DNA of 64,000 bases from Hymenobacter polaris. GTDB taxonomy: Bacteria; Bacteroidota; Bacteroidia; Cytophagales; Hymenobacteraceae. The stretch lies in assembly GCF_012927305.1 (NCBI RefSeq), contig NZ_JABBGH010000004.1, forward strand, positions 124,001 to 188,000. Reading direction: 5' to 3'. The position numbers were made by a program, and so were the translations under genes. This document shows positions 25,045 through 33,531 of the stretch, one piece after another. The notes below the pieces were generated by a model, which was not told the DNA's origin, made no database searches, and saw only the letters and a list, made by a program, of their open reading frames with translations. Within the stretch, counting starts at the first letter, position 1. The number at the start of each line of letters is the position of its first letter.

Positions 25045-26016
25045 TCACAATCGAATATTCAGAGCGATTTCAACACTATTCTTCGCATTATCATCATCAT
25101 CTACAAGCGTTTGCAGCACGTTTGCAAAATTTGCTAATTCGCGTGTCTTCAGGTATTGCTTGTTTTCGTCTTTACCGATAGACGATGAATCCAAACAAAG
25201 GTCAATTGATTTTGCAATAGTGGTGAGGGTAGTTGGCACGTCGAAAAGCTGCACTTCTACTTTACGGGTAAGGTCTTGGTCGGGAGGGTCAATACGAAAA
25301 TGGAAGGGATAGCCACGCTTTTGTGAACTCGCTAGTTCTGTAGCTGCCGCTTGCAGCTTATGATGACGATTGTAACGGGCTACAAAGTCATCTACTCCGT
25401 TGCTACTTAGGTCAGCTGGTAATAGCACGTTCAGCTTAAACTTCTCAACGTGCATCAGTTTATCCTGATTTTGCAAGTACACGCGCCCGTCGTGATGCAG
25501 GTATTTGCAGAGCGGCCGCACAAAATTGTGATAATAGCCAACGGCCAACGCTGTTGAAGGTAGAAAGCCCAACTCACTTTGGTTAGCCAACGCCTGAATA
25601 CGTTGACTAAGTGCTTCACAAACTGTGGGCAACGAGTTATACTTCCCTAGCTCTAGGGTGTATGAGTTGATTGTGATGCCATTAAGGTCAGAAGGTAAGG
25701 CAGCACCTTTTTCGGCTAAAAGAAACACGCGGTTGGGGCTAACGGCACCCAGAAACAGGCCGAACTCGAAAATGACATTATCGCGGGGAGTGCGCTCAGA
25801 TGTGCCCCGACTTTCGCGCAGGTCATCCTGGGTCGCGATAAGGATACCAAAATCACACACGCGGGCCTCTTTGAGCAGTGAAGCCAGCCCACTCTGATTT
25901 TGCTCGAAAATGCCTGGCCATGCCCGGCAGTCAGCCACTGCGGCAAATTCATTTTTAACTAGATTCAGCGTGGGCAACGCTTCAGCGGAGGAGCCAATAA
26001 ATAGGCGAGGCTTCAT
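25045..26016 (-). CDS. cap12: TIR-STING fusion effector of CBASS
   Basis: 323 aa. Residues 1-125 form the TIR-like fold of PF10137 (LFIGSSAEALPTLNLVKNEF, VCDFGILIATQDD, RDNVIFEFGLFLGA), with the NADase Glu at residue 84, the same number as in Sphingobacterium TIR-STING. Residues ~155-323 resemble prokaryotic STING (ALAVGYYHNFVRPLCKYL, then a beta-rich half VHVEKFKLNVLLPADLS). In known systems STING binds cyclic di-GMP, filaments form and the TIR domain destroys NAD+, killing the infected cell. It follows the CD-NTase by 12 bp in the same operon. The TIR call is strong; the STING call rests on pattern and context. Confidence 0.85.
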   Translation of the reverse strand: MKPRLFIGSSAEALPTLNLVKNEFAAVADCRAWPGIFEQNQSGLASLLKEARVCDFGILIATQDDLRESRGTSERTPRDNVIFEFGLFLGAVSPNRVFLLAEKGAALPSDLNGITINSYTLELGKYNSLPTVCEALSQRIQALANQSELGFLPSTALAVGYYHNFVRPLCKYLHHDGRVYLQNQDKLMHVEKFKLNVLLPADLSSNGVDDFVARYNRHHKLQAAATELASSQKRGYPFHFRIDPPDQDLTRKVEVQLFDVPTTLTTIAKSIDLCLDSSSIGKDENKQYLKTRELANFANVLQTLVDDDDNAKNSVEIALNIRL

Positions 26017-26028
26017 AGTTGGATTAGA

Positions 26029-27105
26029 CTAACCGTAGATAACACTAGCCCGGTTGAGCGCCGAAAAAGCCTCGGCAGGACTACTAAAGCTCTTTTGGAA
26101 GTAGGAAGTGCTTTCAATCTCCTCGGCTAGGTCCATTAGAATATCATCAAGCTCCTGCCGCAGCTTGCGCAACTCAACAACATGAGCAGCATCGTTTGTA
26201 TCGAATAGCTTCTCGGAATTATTTGGGCTACTCAGACTACGGCGATACAATTCATTGGTGACCAGCTTATCCAGATGGTTACGGGTGTTGACCAGCATAC
26301 TCATGCGGCGGGCGGCGGCAACAGAGTAATTGGTTTGGGAGTATTCCGCATCAGCCATATGATACATGACGCTGGTAATGAGAAAGCTGGAGAGCTTAAT
26401 CTGCGGAGTAGCATCAGAGCGGAGAGTTTTAAGCAGGCGGATGATGCGCTTGTAACCACCCCCTACCCGAGTATCCTTCAAATTCACCTGGTGCATATGG
26501 CTGAAAGGATTATCAAATTGGCCGAACTTACAGTTGTTGTGCAGCCAGATTTGACGGTCTTGCTTCAAGCCAGACCTGGTGTATGTAGCATTGTCATACC
26601 AGCTGCACATGATAACATCAAAACACCGGCTAAGCGAGCCGCCAGTGATGTTGAGGCATTTGCAGCCTGAAGCATCAACTTTAGCGGCGGGGTAGGCGCT
26701 ACGCAATTTGGCTTCTACGCTAGTACGAGCATCCTTAAGAAGATTATTAGCTGCTAGCAACTGGTCACTGGTAAATCCTTCTTTGAGGTTAGCAACGGTG
26801 CGAACTACCAAAATATCAAGGTCACTGTGCAATCTGATGTGCGTATTCAGTGGCACTGACCCTTGGTAATCAAACTGAAAAGACATCGGCAGCGTGTCAA
26901 TCTGAGCTTGCACCCGTTTTGCTTCGTCGTATGTTTTGGCTGTGTAGCTGGCGGCAATAGACTCCATCGTTTCATACACGTACTTGACACTGGCCCGAGC
27001 TTCGCGGCTGAACGATTCAGAAACAATGGCTTTGCTGAGCGCCACATCGTAGCGACGATTGCGCAGATTTTGGAGCCGGAGCTGGTAGTCTTTACGTTTG
27101 GCCAT
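26029..27105 (-). CDS. CD-NTase (CdnE-like cyclic nucleotide synthase) of CBASS
   Basis: 358 aa from MAKRKDYQLR; an upstream in-frame start would add 18 residues. Nucleotidyltransferase motif: Gly82-Ser83 in DYQGSVPLNTHI, then SDLDILV with Asp95 and Asp97, and Asp163 in CFDVIMCSW as third metal ligand. A helical C-terminal domain follows (YKRIIRLLKTLRSD, SFLITSVMYHMAD). Next to a TIR-STING effector, the expected product is cyclic di-GMP, as for known STING-linked CdnE enzymes. No Cap2/Cap3 genes are present, so this is a two-gene type I CBASS. Confidence 0.88.
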   Translation of the reverse strand: MAKRKDYQLRLQNLRNRRYDVALSKAIVSESFSREARASVKYVYETMESIAASYTAKTYDEAKRVQAQIDTLPMSFQFDYQGSVPLNTHIRLHSDLDILVVRTVANLKEGFTSDQLLAANNLLKDARTSVEAKLRSAYPAAKVDASGCKCLNITGGSLSRCFDVIMCSWYDNATYTRSGLKQDRQIWLHNNCKFGQFDNPFSHMHQVNLKDTRVGGGYKRIIRLLKTLRSDATPQIKLSSFLITSVMYHMADAEYSQTNYSVAAARRMSMLVNTRNHLDKLVTNELYRRSLSSPNNSEKLFDTNDAAHVVELRKLRQELDDILMDLAEEIESTSYFQKSFSSPAEAFSALNRASVIYG

Positions 27106-27296
27106 GACGAGAACAAAATGAAAATTAAGTGCGCTCAAACTTACCAAGTAAATTAGCATCCGGCAAGCAATTTTTACTAATATGGTAATCCAATAGGTTT
27201 ATTGCAGCCTAACCCTCGCCATAATTATCTCGGCGTTATACTTGTGGGACAATGCACGGCGGCTACGGAAGGCTCGGACCTGGTTGTTTTAAGAAT

Positions 27297-28781
27297 ATGA
27301 CTCGCTTACTCGTTTCATGGATTGCGTACAATAATGATTTTCTGAGGAATGAGAAAGGTGGGTTTGGCGGTGTAAACCCAGACGGGCCGAACGCGGACTT
27401 CCACCAGCACTATTTTGAGGCAGAGGGCTTACAGAAGCATACGCTGCTGTATGCGGACGCCAGGCAGGAGAACCACGCCGAGCATTTGGCCAACTACCTG
27501 CGGCGGCAGCACCCAGGCCGCGAGATTGGCACCGAGCTATTGCCGCTGAGCGATGTAATTGACTTGGGAGAGGTGAAGACGAAGGTGGAAACCTGGCTGC
27601 TGACGCACCGTGAGCATGAACTGGCCTTATTTTTCTCGCCGGGCACGGGCATTATGCAGCTGGCGTGGTATATCTGCCACACGACGCTAGGGCTGCACAC
27701 GCGGTTACTACAGACTCGGGCGGCTAAGCACCTGGCGGCGGGCCAGAGCGGGCTAACGGAAATACAGGAAGAGCGCTCGGCCACGCCGGTTACGGCTATT
27801 ATCCGAGAGAATCGGCTGGCGACGAGGGCAGCGGATTCTATTCGCTACCAGGGACACCTGCTGCCGGCGGCTTTACGGGCGGTGTACGAGCGGGCTGACC
27901 TGGTTGCGCAAACTGACCGAGTGACGGTACTTATTCGTGGGGAGAGTGGCACGGGCAAGGAGCAGCTGGCGCGCTACGTGCACGAGCGCTCGGCGCGGGC
28001 GGGCAAGCCGTTTTTGGCGCTGAACTGCGCGGCGCTAACGGACAGCGTGTTAGAATCGCGGCTATTTGGCTACCAGAAGGGAGCTTTTACGGGAGCGGAG
28101 AAGACTACGCCGGGGGTATTTGAGCTGGCGGAGGGCGGCACACTGCTGCTGGATGAGATAGGTGACGTGTCGCCGGCGGTGCAGGTGGCGCTGCTGCGGG
28201 TGCTGCAGGAAGGCGAGATACAACCGGTGGGTGGGCCGCCGCAGAAAGTGAACGTGCGGGTAGTAGCGGCAACCAACGCGCCGCTGGAAACGCGTTGCCG
28301 CGAGGGGCGGTTTCGGTGGGACCTATATTACCGGCTGGCGGTGGCCGAGCTGGAGCTGCCACCCTTACGTACCTGGCTCCGGCCGGAGCGGGAGGCATTG
28401 CTCAATCATCTGCTGGATGCCAAGCGCGAGGAGTTAGCTCGGCCGATGGTGCTAACCCTAGCCTCCTCTACCCGACAGCAGCTGCTGACTTATGAGTTTC
28501 CGGGCAACATACGGGAACTGGAGAATCTGCTGGAGACGCTGTATGTGTTTCACCCAGCCGAAGGGTTGATTGAGCCGGGGGACTTGCCGTTGCGGCTGCG
28601 CGAGCCGGCTGCTACGGGCAACTCGCTGCGGCTAGCTGACGTGGAGCGGGAACACTTGCTGCGAGTACTGGCACTGAAAAACAATGTGAAGCGGCAAGCG
28701 GCGCTGGCGCTGGGTATTGATGAGCGAACGCTGGCCGCCAAACTGCGCAGCTACGAGCAATTGACGGAGACAAATTTATAG
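27297..28781 (+). CDS. Sigma54 activator with N-terminal CARF-like (RtcR-like) sensor
   Basis: 494 aa from MTRLLVSWIAYNNDF; a longer frame starts at 27252. Residues 1-165 resemble the RtcR/CARF fold: strand one, then LALFFSPGTGIMQLAWYICH as the ligand-loop strand-helix. The AAA+ core has Walker A GESGTGKEQLA (~215), KGAFTGAEK (sigma54-contact loop, ~261) and GTLLLDEIGD (~281). The C-terminal Fis-type helix-turn-helix is NVKRQAALALGIDERTLAAKL. RtcR binds RNA ends or nucleotides to switch on an operon. This gene is divergent from CBASS and faces a sigma54-type promoter before the next operon. Confidence 0.88.
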   Translation: MTRLLVSWIAYNNDFLRNEKGGFGGVNPDGPNADFHQHYFEAEGLQKHTLLYADARQENHAEHLANYLRRQHPGREIGTELLPLSDVIDLGEVKTKVETWLLTHREHELALFFSPGTGIMQLAWYICHTTLGLHTRLLQTRAAKHLAAGQSGLTEIQEERSATPVTAIIRENRLATRAADSIRYQGHLLPAALRAVYERADLVAQTDRVTVLIRGESGTGKEQLARYVHERSARAGKPFLALNCAALTDSVLESRLFGYQKGAFTGAEKTTPGVFELAEGGTLLLDEIGDVSPAVQVALLRVLQEGEIQPVGGPPQKVNVRVVAATNAPLETRCREGRFRWDLYYRLAVAELELPPLRTWLRPEREALLNHLLDAKREELARPMVLTLASSTRQQLLTYEFPGNIRELENLLETLYVFHPAEGLIEPGDLPLRLREPAATGNSLRLADVEREHLLRVLALKNNVKRQAALALGIDERTLAAKLRSYEQLTETNL

Positions 28782-28794
28782 CAAGCTTTGCTAT
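28778..28794. promoter_or_regulatory. Dyad, possible upstream activator site
   Basis: ATAGCAA-GCT-TTGCTAT overlaps the stop codon of the activator gene, about 75 bp upstream of the sigma54-type promoter. Enhancer sites for sigma54 activators typically lie 70-150 bp upstream. A second small dyad (AGGTA/TACCT) follows at about 28803-28820. It could instead be a weak terminator hairpin. Confidence 0.4.
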
Positions 28795-28868
28795 GCTTAC
28801 CGCAGGTATTGCTAGTACCTTAACCAGATAAAGTGCCTCAGCGAGTTGTATTAGCGGTTCTCCCCAAT

Positions 28869-28884
28869 TGGCCTGTTTCTGGCA
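28869..28884 (+). promoter_or_regulatory. Sigma54-type promoter
   Basis: TGGCCTGTTTCTGGCA: the invariant GG (-24) and GC (-12) are spaced exactly 10 bp apart, and TGGC...GGCA matches 11 or so of the consensus bases (TGGCACG-N4-TTGCA). Transcription would begin near 28895, shortly before the ATP-binding protein gene. It directly follows a sigma54 activator gene. Confidence 0.6.
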
Positions 28885-28905
28885 AGATGTCCTTTACCAT
28901 GCTGC

Positions 28906-30663
28906 ATGACTGCGGCAAAATCCTTACCGATGCAACGTATTACGCTTGACAACTTTCGGGTATTTGGCACGCCGGCCACTTTTGACCTAGCGCCAGTGAC
29001 TGTGCTGACAGGAAAGAATAACTCGGGGAAGTCGTCGCTGCTTAAGGCTTTTCTAGTGCTGGCTGACTATTTGGAGCAGGAAGACCAGACGGTACTGCGA
29101 TTAGATGGCCGCCGCGCGACAAAGCATAAAATCACTTCATATGATGCATTGCATAATTGGGACGCTGACTACGCTCAGCGGGTGGCCTTTAGTTTTAAAA
29201 ATGAGTTGATATCGTTTGATTTTACATTTGATGAGCATGAGGACTCAACGCTTGCTTCACTAGCTGAATTCAAAGCTACTCTATTGGCAACAAATGAGTG
29301 CTTGAAATTCACAAGAGTAGAGAGAGGACAATTACTTGACAGCCCGTTATCTGAGATTGAAGAGATAGATTTTGCACTTGATAGTAAATATCAAAATCGT
29401 GGGCCAAGTTATAAACTAACAGTGCACCAAGATTTTATCAATTATTTCGGCACTCCAGGCATTGAATGGACACCTGATTTTGAAGACAAAGAAATAGCTA
29501 AACAGCGAGAGTCATTAAAAGCTGAGCTATCCGCAATAGAAGATGAGTTAGCTAATGCAGCGAGTAAAAAACTACAACCACTAGGCGAAAAACTTCAGTA
29601 TCAATTATTGATTACAAAGCGTCAAGAAATCACGAAGCGCTTAGAGCAGGTTGAGCAGATGCGCGCCGCTTTAAAGAAAAGAAGCACTACTGCCCCCATT
29701 GAGAGTGAAATAACAGCTGGCGAAAAAAACTATAGTGGTTTCACCATTTCGTCTTTAGTCACACAAGCTCTATTTTCATACGAAGAGCAAAACAAAAAGG
29801 GGGCTCGTATCACAAAGCCTAATCTTACTGGACGACAGGTTTTATTTCGACTTCAGCAGGCCTTAGATATACAGATGCGATTTGCGCCATTCCATTTGGG
29901 CGCTAATCGTACTTATCAAGTCCCAATAATTTTTAATCAGTATCAAGGAAGCGAACTTGCTACGATTGTTGCCCCTTTTTTGGAGAAAGGCTTTTTCAGT
30001 CGAGGCAGAGCAGAAATGTTTTTAAGTCATTGGCTACCACTTTTCGAAATAGGAGATATTGTATCGGTTGAAAAGGTAGAAGGAGTTGCCTTTAAAGTGA
30101 TAGTTACCCAAGGCAAACGCGAGATAAATCTAGTTGAGCTTGGTTATGGTGCAGGACAAGTCTTGACTATTCTATTACAAATAGCTGCTATTCTTCAACA
30201 AAGAGAAGCACGCCGATTTGTAGACCGAAATCTCGTTTACGGGCCTATTCTTGTATTAATAGAAGAACCAGAGGCTAATCTGCACCCACGCTTACAGTCT
30301 CTACTAGCTCAGTTATTTATGGAGCCAGAGCCTTACTTGTCGTCAACACGCCGACCAACTACTACGCTACGTCGAACGAGAATAAATCAAGCTCTACCAT
30401 TTCAGTTCATTATTGAAACGCATTCTGAATACCTAATAAGGAAATTGCAATTATTAGTTGCGCAAGGCAGCCAGCCATCTGAGAATGTACTTATTCATTA
30501 TATGAACCAGCCAAGTTCACGTCGAATAACCATACTTACTGACGGAAAATTGAGCGAGATGTTTGGGCCAGGTTTTTTTGATGAGGCCGATGATAGTGCT
30601 ATGCAATTGTTCCGTGCTCAGAAAAAAGCTGCTCGTATCCAATCTCCCTCTTCTCAGCTATGA
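28906..30663 (+). CDS. AAA15/OLD-like ATPase with coiled coil
   Basis: 585 aa (ATG at 28930, MQRITLDNFRVFG, is an equally good start and fits the promoter). Walker A GKNNSGKSS at ~36-44, a long charged coiled-coil insert (~195-260; ELSAIEDELANAASKKLQ), Walker B ILVLIEEPEANLHP at ~446 and the D/H-loop FIIETHSEYLIRKLQ at ~503. This is the SMC/ABC-like fold of defence ATPases (PtuA, AriA, OLD, LmuB), without an attached Toprim. It overlaps the next gene by ATGA, so the pair is a unit. AT-richer (many TTA/ATA codons) than the flanking genes, which suggests transfer. Confidence 0.85.
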   Translation: MTAAKSLPMQRITLDNFRVFGTPATFDLAPVTVLTGKNNSGKSSLLKAFLVLADYLEQEDQTVLRLDGRRATKHKITSYDALHNWDADYAQRVAFSFKNELISFDFTFDEHEDSTLASLAEFKATLLATNECLKFTRVERGQLLDSPLSEIEEIDFALDSKYQNRGPSYKLTVHQDFINYFGTPGIEWTPDFEDKEIAKQRESLKAELSAIEDELANAASKKLQPLGEKLQYQLLITKRQEITKRLEQVEQMRAALKKRSTTAPIESEITAGEKNYSGFTISSLVTQALFSYEEQNKKGARITKPNLTGRQVLFRLQQALDIQMRFAPFHLGANRTYQVPIIFNQYQGSELATIVAPFLEKGFFSRGRAEMFLSHWLPLFEIGDIVSVEKVEGVAFKVIVTQGKREINLVELGYGAGQVLTILLQIAAILQQREARRFVDRNLVYGPILVLIEEPEANLHPRLQSLLAQLFMEPEPYLSSTRRPTTTLRRTRINQALPFQFIIETHSEYLIRKLQLLVAQGSQPSENVLIHYMNQPSSRRITILTDGKLSEMFGPGFFDEADDSAMQLFRAQKKAARIQSPSSQL

Positions 30664-31727
30664 TGCGCCAAGCCTATTGTTCGCTCGAAGCACTAGAGGA
30701 AGTTTATGCTTTTCAAGATGAACAGCCTTACGACACGCTTCACCAATTACTGGAAACGCATCATCACATATGCGTTAATATGCCCGATGAAGAGTTTGAA
30801 ACGCAGCTAGCAGTCAATGAATGCTTGCGTTATTTCGCCAAACGTGCAAGTACACGCAAGGGCTACGATTTGAGTAATAGTTCCACTCCATATCAGCAAA
30901 CCGTTGCTATGACTGCCAGCGCTGATTTAGCTGGCACCGTGTTCGTGGTGGATGATGGCCCGGCAACTTGTGCCCAGTGGAGTGCTGATTATGGCGTATG
31001 CATAGTATCAAAACAAGCTCCTGCGGCAGCAGAATACCTAATTAAAGAGCTAGCTCGGAAAGAAATCAGAATAACGAAAAGTTACCGAAGCACTTTAGGC
31101 GGCGTGGAGCGTTTAGGCTGGTATTCAGCTTTAAGTCCGCGGCTGCAAGTATGGCAAACAGCACCACTCAATTCATTGGTAATTGTAGATAATTATTTAC
31201 TTGGCGATAAAGGCGATAAACTAGCGCTTGGAATAGAAAATTTAATTTCATTACTAGATACGCTACTACCACCTACGCTAAGTATTGATTTTCACTTACT
31301 ACTGGTAACTAATAATGAAAAAGCCTTTTTAAAGGCGCGTAACCTTAACCGCTTAGTTGATGATGTGCGTAGGGCATTGCACCGGCCTTATCAAATAGAA
31401 ATTGGGGTAATTACTCGCGACGATGCTCCAGAGCACCGCCGAGTATTGGTCAGCAACTACTATTTCGGAGCCAGCCACCATGGATTTGCCTGTTTCAAAG
31501 GCCACCAACCTCAATGGCCTAATGACTTATTGGTAAGTGGCTTATTCAGCGGCATAGCGGCCCCAGGCTTTGATGTGCCCTGGATAAGTATGCATGATGA
31601 ATTGCGAGCGGTTCGCATTCAGCGCGATAAGAATCGAAAGCTTCGTAACCCGTCAACTGGCTACGATGACCCTACTCAACTCGTCTTCGGCTTCTGCGAT
31701 AACCGTCTGCTCGAGCTAGTATCTTAA
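30660..31727 (+). CDS. Unrecognised partner of the AAA ATPase
   Basis: 355 aa starting inside the ATPase stop codon (ATGA), hence translationally coupled. I recognise no family. Visible points: an N-terminal helical part (EEFETQLAVNECLRYFAKR), FVVDDGPATCAQW, then SLVIVDNYLLGDKGDKL, HLLLVTNNEKAF, QIEIGVITRDDAPEHRRVLVS and NYYFGASHHGFACFKG. The D-N-Y, E-H-R-R and N-Y-Y elements at strand ends recall nuclease/phospholipase-D-like folds where a His near an Arg acts in catalysis, but this is only a resemblance. Likely the effector of the ATPase pair. Confidence 0.6.
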   Translation: MMRQAYCSLEALEEVYAFQDEQPYDTLHQLLETHHHICVNMPDEEFETQLAVNECLRYFAKRASTRKGYDLSNSSTPYQQTVAMTASADLAGTVFVVDDGPATCAQWSADYGVCIVSKQAPAAAEYLIKELARKEIRITKSYRSTLGGVERLGWYSALSPRLQVWQTAPLNSLVIVDNYLLGDKGDKLALGIENLISLLDTLLPPTLSIDFHLLLVTNNEKAFLKARNLNRLVDDVRRALHRPYQIEIGVITRDDAPEHRRVLVSNYYFGASHHGFACFKGHQPQWPNDLLVSGLFSGIAAPGFDVPWISMHDELRAVRIQRDKNRKLRNPSTGYDDPTQLVFGFCDNRLLELVS

Positions 31728-31735
31728 CTCGAATA

Positions 31736-31751
31736 CGCGAACTATTTCGCG
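31736..31751. promoter_or_regulatory. Small dyad before hsdM
   Basis: CGCGAA-CTAT-TTCGCG, 45 bp upstream of the hsdM ATG and 8 bp after the preceding stop. It could be a control element or a short hairpin between the two operons. There is no T-tract. Confidence 0.3.
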
Positions 31752-31795
31752 CTATTCCCAACTTATTTGCGAACTCGTAGAGTCCGCGCTATTAC

Positions 31796-33526
31796 ATGAG
31801 TGACCAACGACCGAATATAGATTTCCTGTACCGCATCACGAATGACGTGTTGTGGAACACGTTTAAGAAGAACGAGATAGGCGACGTAATGCTGCCATTT
31901 GTGGTGCTTCGGCGGCTGGACTGCATCCTGGAGCCGCAGAAGGCGGCGGTGCGGGCGGCGTTTGAGCAGTTTGAGGACAAGGTGGCGCCGGATAAGCTGG
32001 GGCCGATACTGGAGAAGACGGCGGGGCAGAAGTTCTGGAACAGCTCGGCGTATGACTTGCGCAAGCTGGCGGAAGACCCTAGCAACGTGGAGCTAAACTT
32101 CAGGCACTACGTGAATGGATTTAGCCCCAACGTACAGGACATTCTGGAAAACTACCAGCTGGATAAGGTGGTGGCGCGACTGGTGAAGAATGGGCTGCTG
32201 TACCAGCTGGTGCAGGCTATTAGCCGGGTGGATTTGCGCCTGAGTGCCGTGAGCAACCACGACATGGGCTACGTGTTCGAGGAGCTGATACGCATTGCCA
32301 ACGAGCAGAGCAATGAGACGGCAGGTGAGCACTTTACGCCGCGGGAAGTGATTAAGCTGCTGGCTTCTATCATCTTCAGTACGGAGAAGGAGGAGCTGAG
32401 CGACCCGCACCACATTCGGACGATTTATGACTTGGCGTGCGGCACGGGCGGGATGCTGACGCAGTCAAAGCTATTTATTCAGGAGGAGTTGAAGGGGAAG
32501 GCGGAGCTGCGCATTTTTGGGCAGGAGATAAATGAGCAGTCGTATGCCATTGCCAAGTCGGACTTGCTGATTACGGGGGAGGACCCGAACAACATCCGAC
32601 ACGGCAACTCCTTTACGGAGGACCGGTTTGCGGGGCAGCGCTTCAACTACATGCTGGCCAACCCGCCCTACGGTGTGAGCTGGAAGCGCGACGAGCTGTA
32701 CCTGAAGCACGAGGCGTTGAGCCCCGACGGGCGCTTCTCGGCGGGGCTGCCGCGCTCATCGGACGGACAGTTTTTGTTTATTCAGCACATGCTGAGCAAG
32801 ATGGAAGACCCGGCGCAGGGCGGCTCGCGCATTGGCATCGTTACAAGCGGCTCGCCGCTGTTTACGGGCGATGCGGGCTCGGGCGAGAGCGAGATTCGAC
32901 GCTGGATAATTCAGAACGACTGGCTAGAGGCAGTAGTGGCACTGCCTTCGGAAATCTTCTTTAATACAGGCATTTTTACTTACCTCTGGATACTGAGCAA
33001 TAAGAAGCCGGAAACGCGCCGGGGAAAGGTGCAGCTTATTGATGCCCGCGAGCAGCACGTGGCTATGAGGCCGAGTCTTAACAACAAACGCAAAAAGATT
33101 TCGGACGACCAAATTCGGGAGGTTACGCGGCTGTACACGGCTTTTGAAGAAGGGCCACTGGTGAAGATTTTCCCGAACGACTTTTTTGGCTATTACCAAG
33201 TAGTGGTCGAGCAGCCCGAGTACGACATAAAAGGGAAAGTGGTGCTGGATAAGAAAACCGGCCGCCTCAAGCCCGACAAGAAGAAGCGCGACTACGAGAA
33301 TATCCCACTCACAACGGATATCCGCACCTACTTCGCGCAGGAGGTACTGCCCCACGTGCCCGATGCCTACCCCGACCTGAGCCAGACGCGCATTGGCTAC
33401 GAAATCAACTTCACCAAGTACTTCTATCAATACAAAGAACCCAAAGGTTCGCAGGTCCTCAAAACTCAAATTTTGAAGCTAGAGGAGTCTATTCAGGGAT
33501 TGTTACACGAAATCTTAGCTGATTAG
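31796..33526 (+). CDS. hsdM: Type I restriction-modification methyltransferase subunit
   Basis: 576 aa. N-terminal HsdM helical domain (FLYRITNDVLWNTFKKNEIGDVMLPFVVLRRLD), SAM-binding motif I in DLACGTGGMLTQS, and catalytic NPPYGV in MLANPPYGVSWKRDEL for N6-adenine methylation. With HsdS it methylates the host site; with HsdR it forms the restriction complex. It ends 5 bp before hsdS. Confidence 0.97.
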   Translation: MSDQRPNIDFLYRITNDVLWNTFKKNEIGDVMLPFVVLRRLDCILEPQKAAVRAAFEQFEDKVAPDKLGPILEKTAGQKFWNSSAYDLRKLAEDPSNVELNFRHYVNGFSPNVQDILENYQLDKVVARLVKNGLLYQLVQAISRVDLRLSAVSNHDMGYVFEELIRIANEQSNETAGEHFTPREVIKLLASIIFSTEKEELSDPHHIRTIYDLACGTGGMLTQSKLFIQEELKGKAELRIFGQEINEQSYAIAKSDLLITGEDPNNIRHGNSFTEDRFAGQRFNYMLANPPYGVSWKRDELYLKHEALSPDGRFSAGLPRSSDGQFLFIQHMLSKMEDPAQGGSRIGIVTSGSPLFTGDAGSGESEIRRWIIQNDWLEAVVALPSEIFFNTGIFTYLWILSNKKPETRRGKVQLIDAREQHVAMRPSLNNKRKKISDDQIREVTRLYTAFEEGPLVKIFPNDFFGYYQVVVEQPEYDIKGKVVLDKKTGRLKPDKKKRDYENIPLTTDIRTYFAQEVLPHVPDAYPDLSQTRIGYEINFTKYFYQYKEPKGSQVLKTQILKLEESIQGLLHEILAD

Positions 33527-33531
33527 AGCGG

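Noticed and set aside
27242..27262. Possible sigma54 promoter before the CARF-like activator (GG-N10-GC around ACAATGCACG)
   Set aside because: Only the GG and GC fit; the rest of the consensus is missing, so it is not called.
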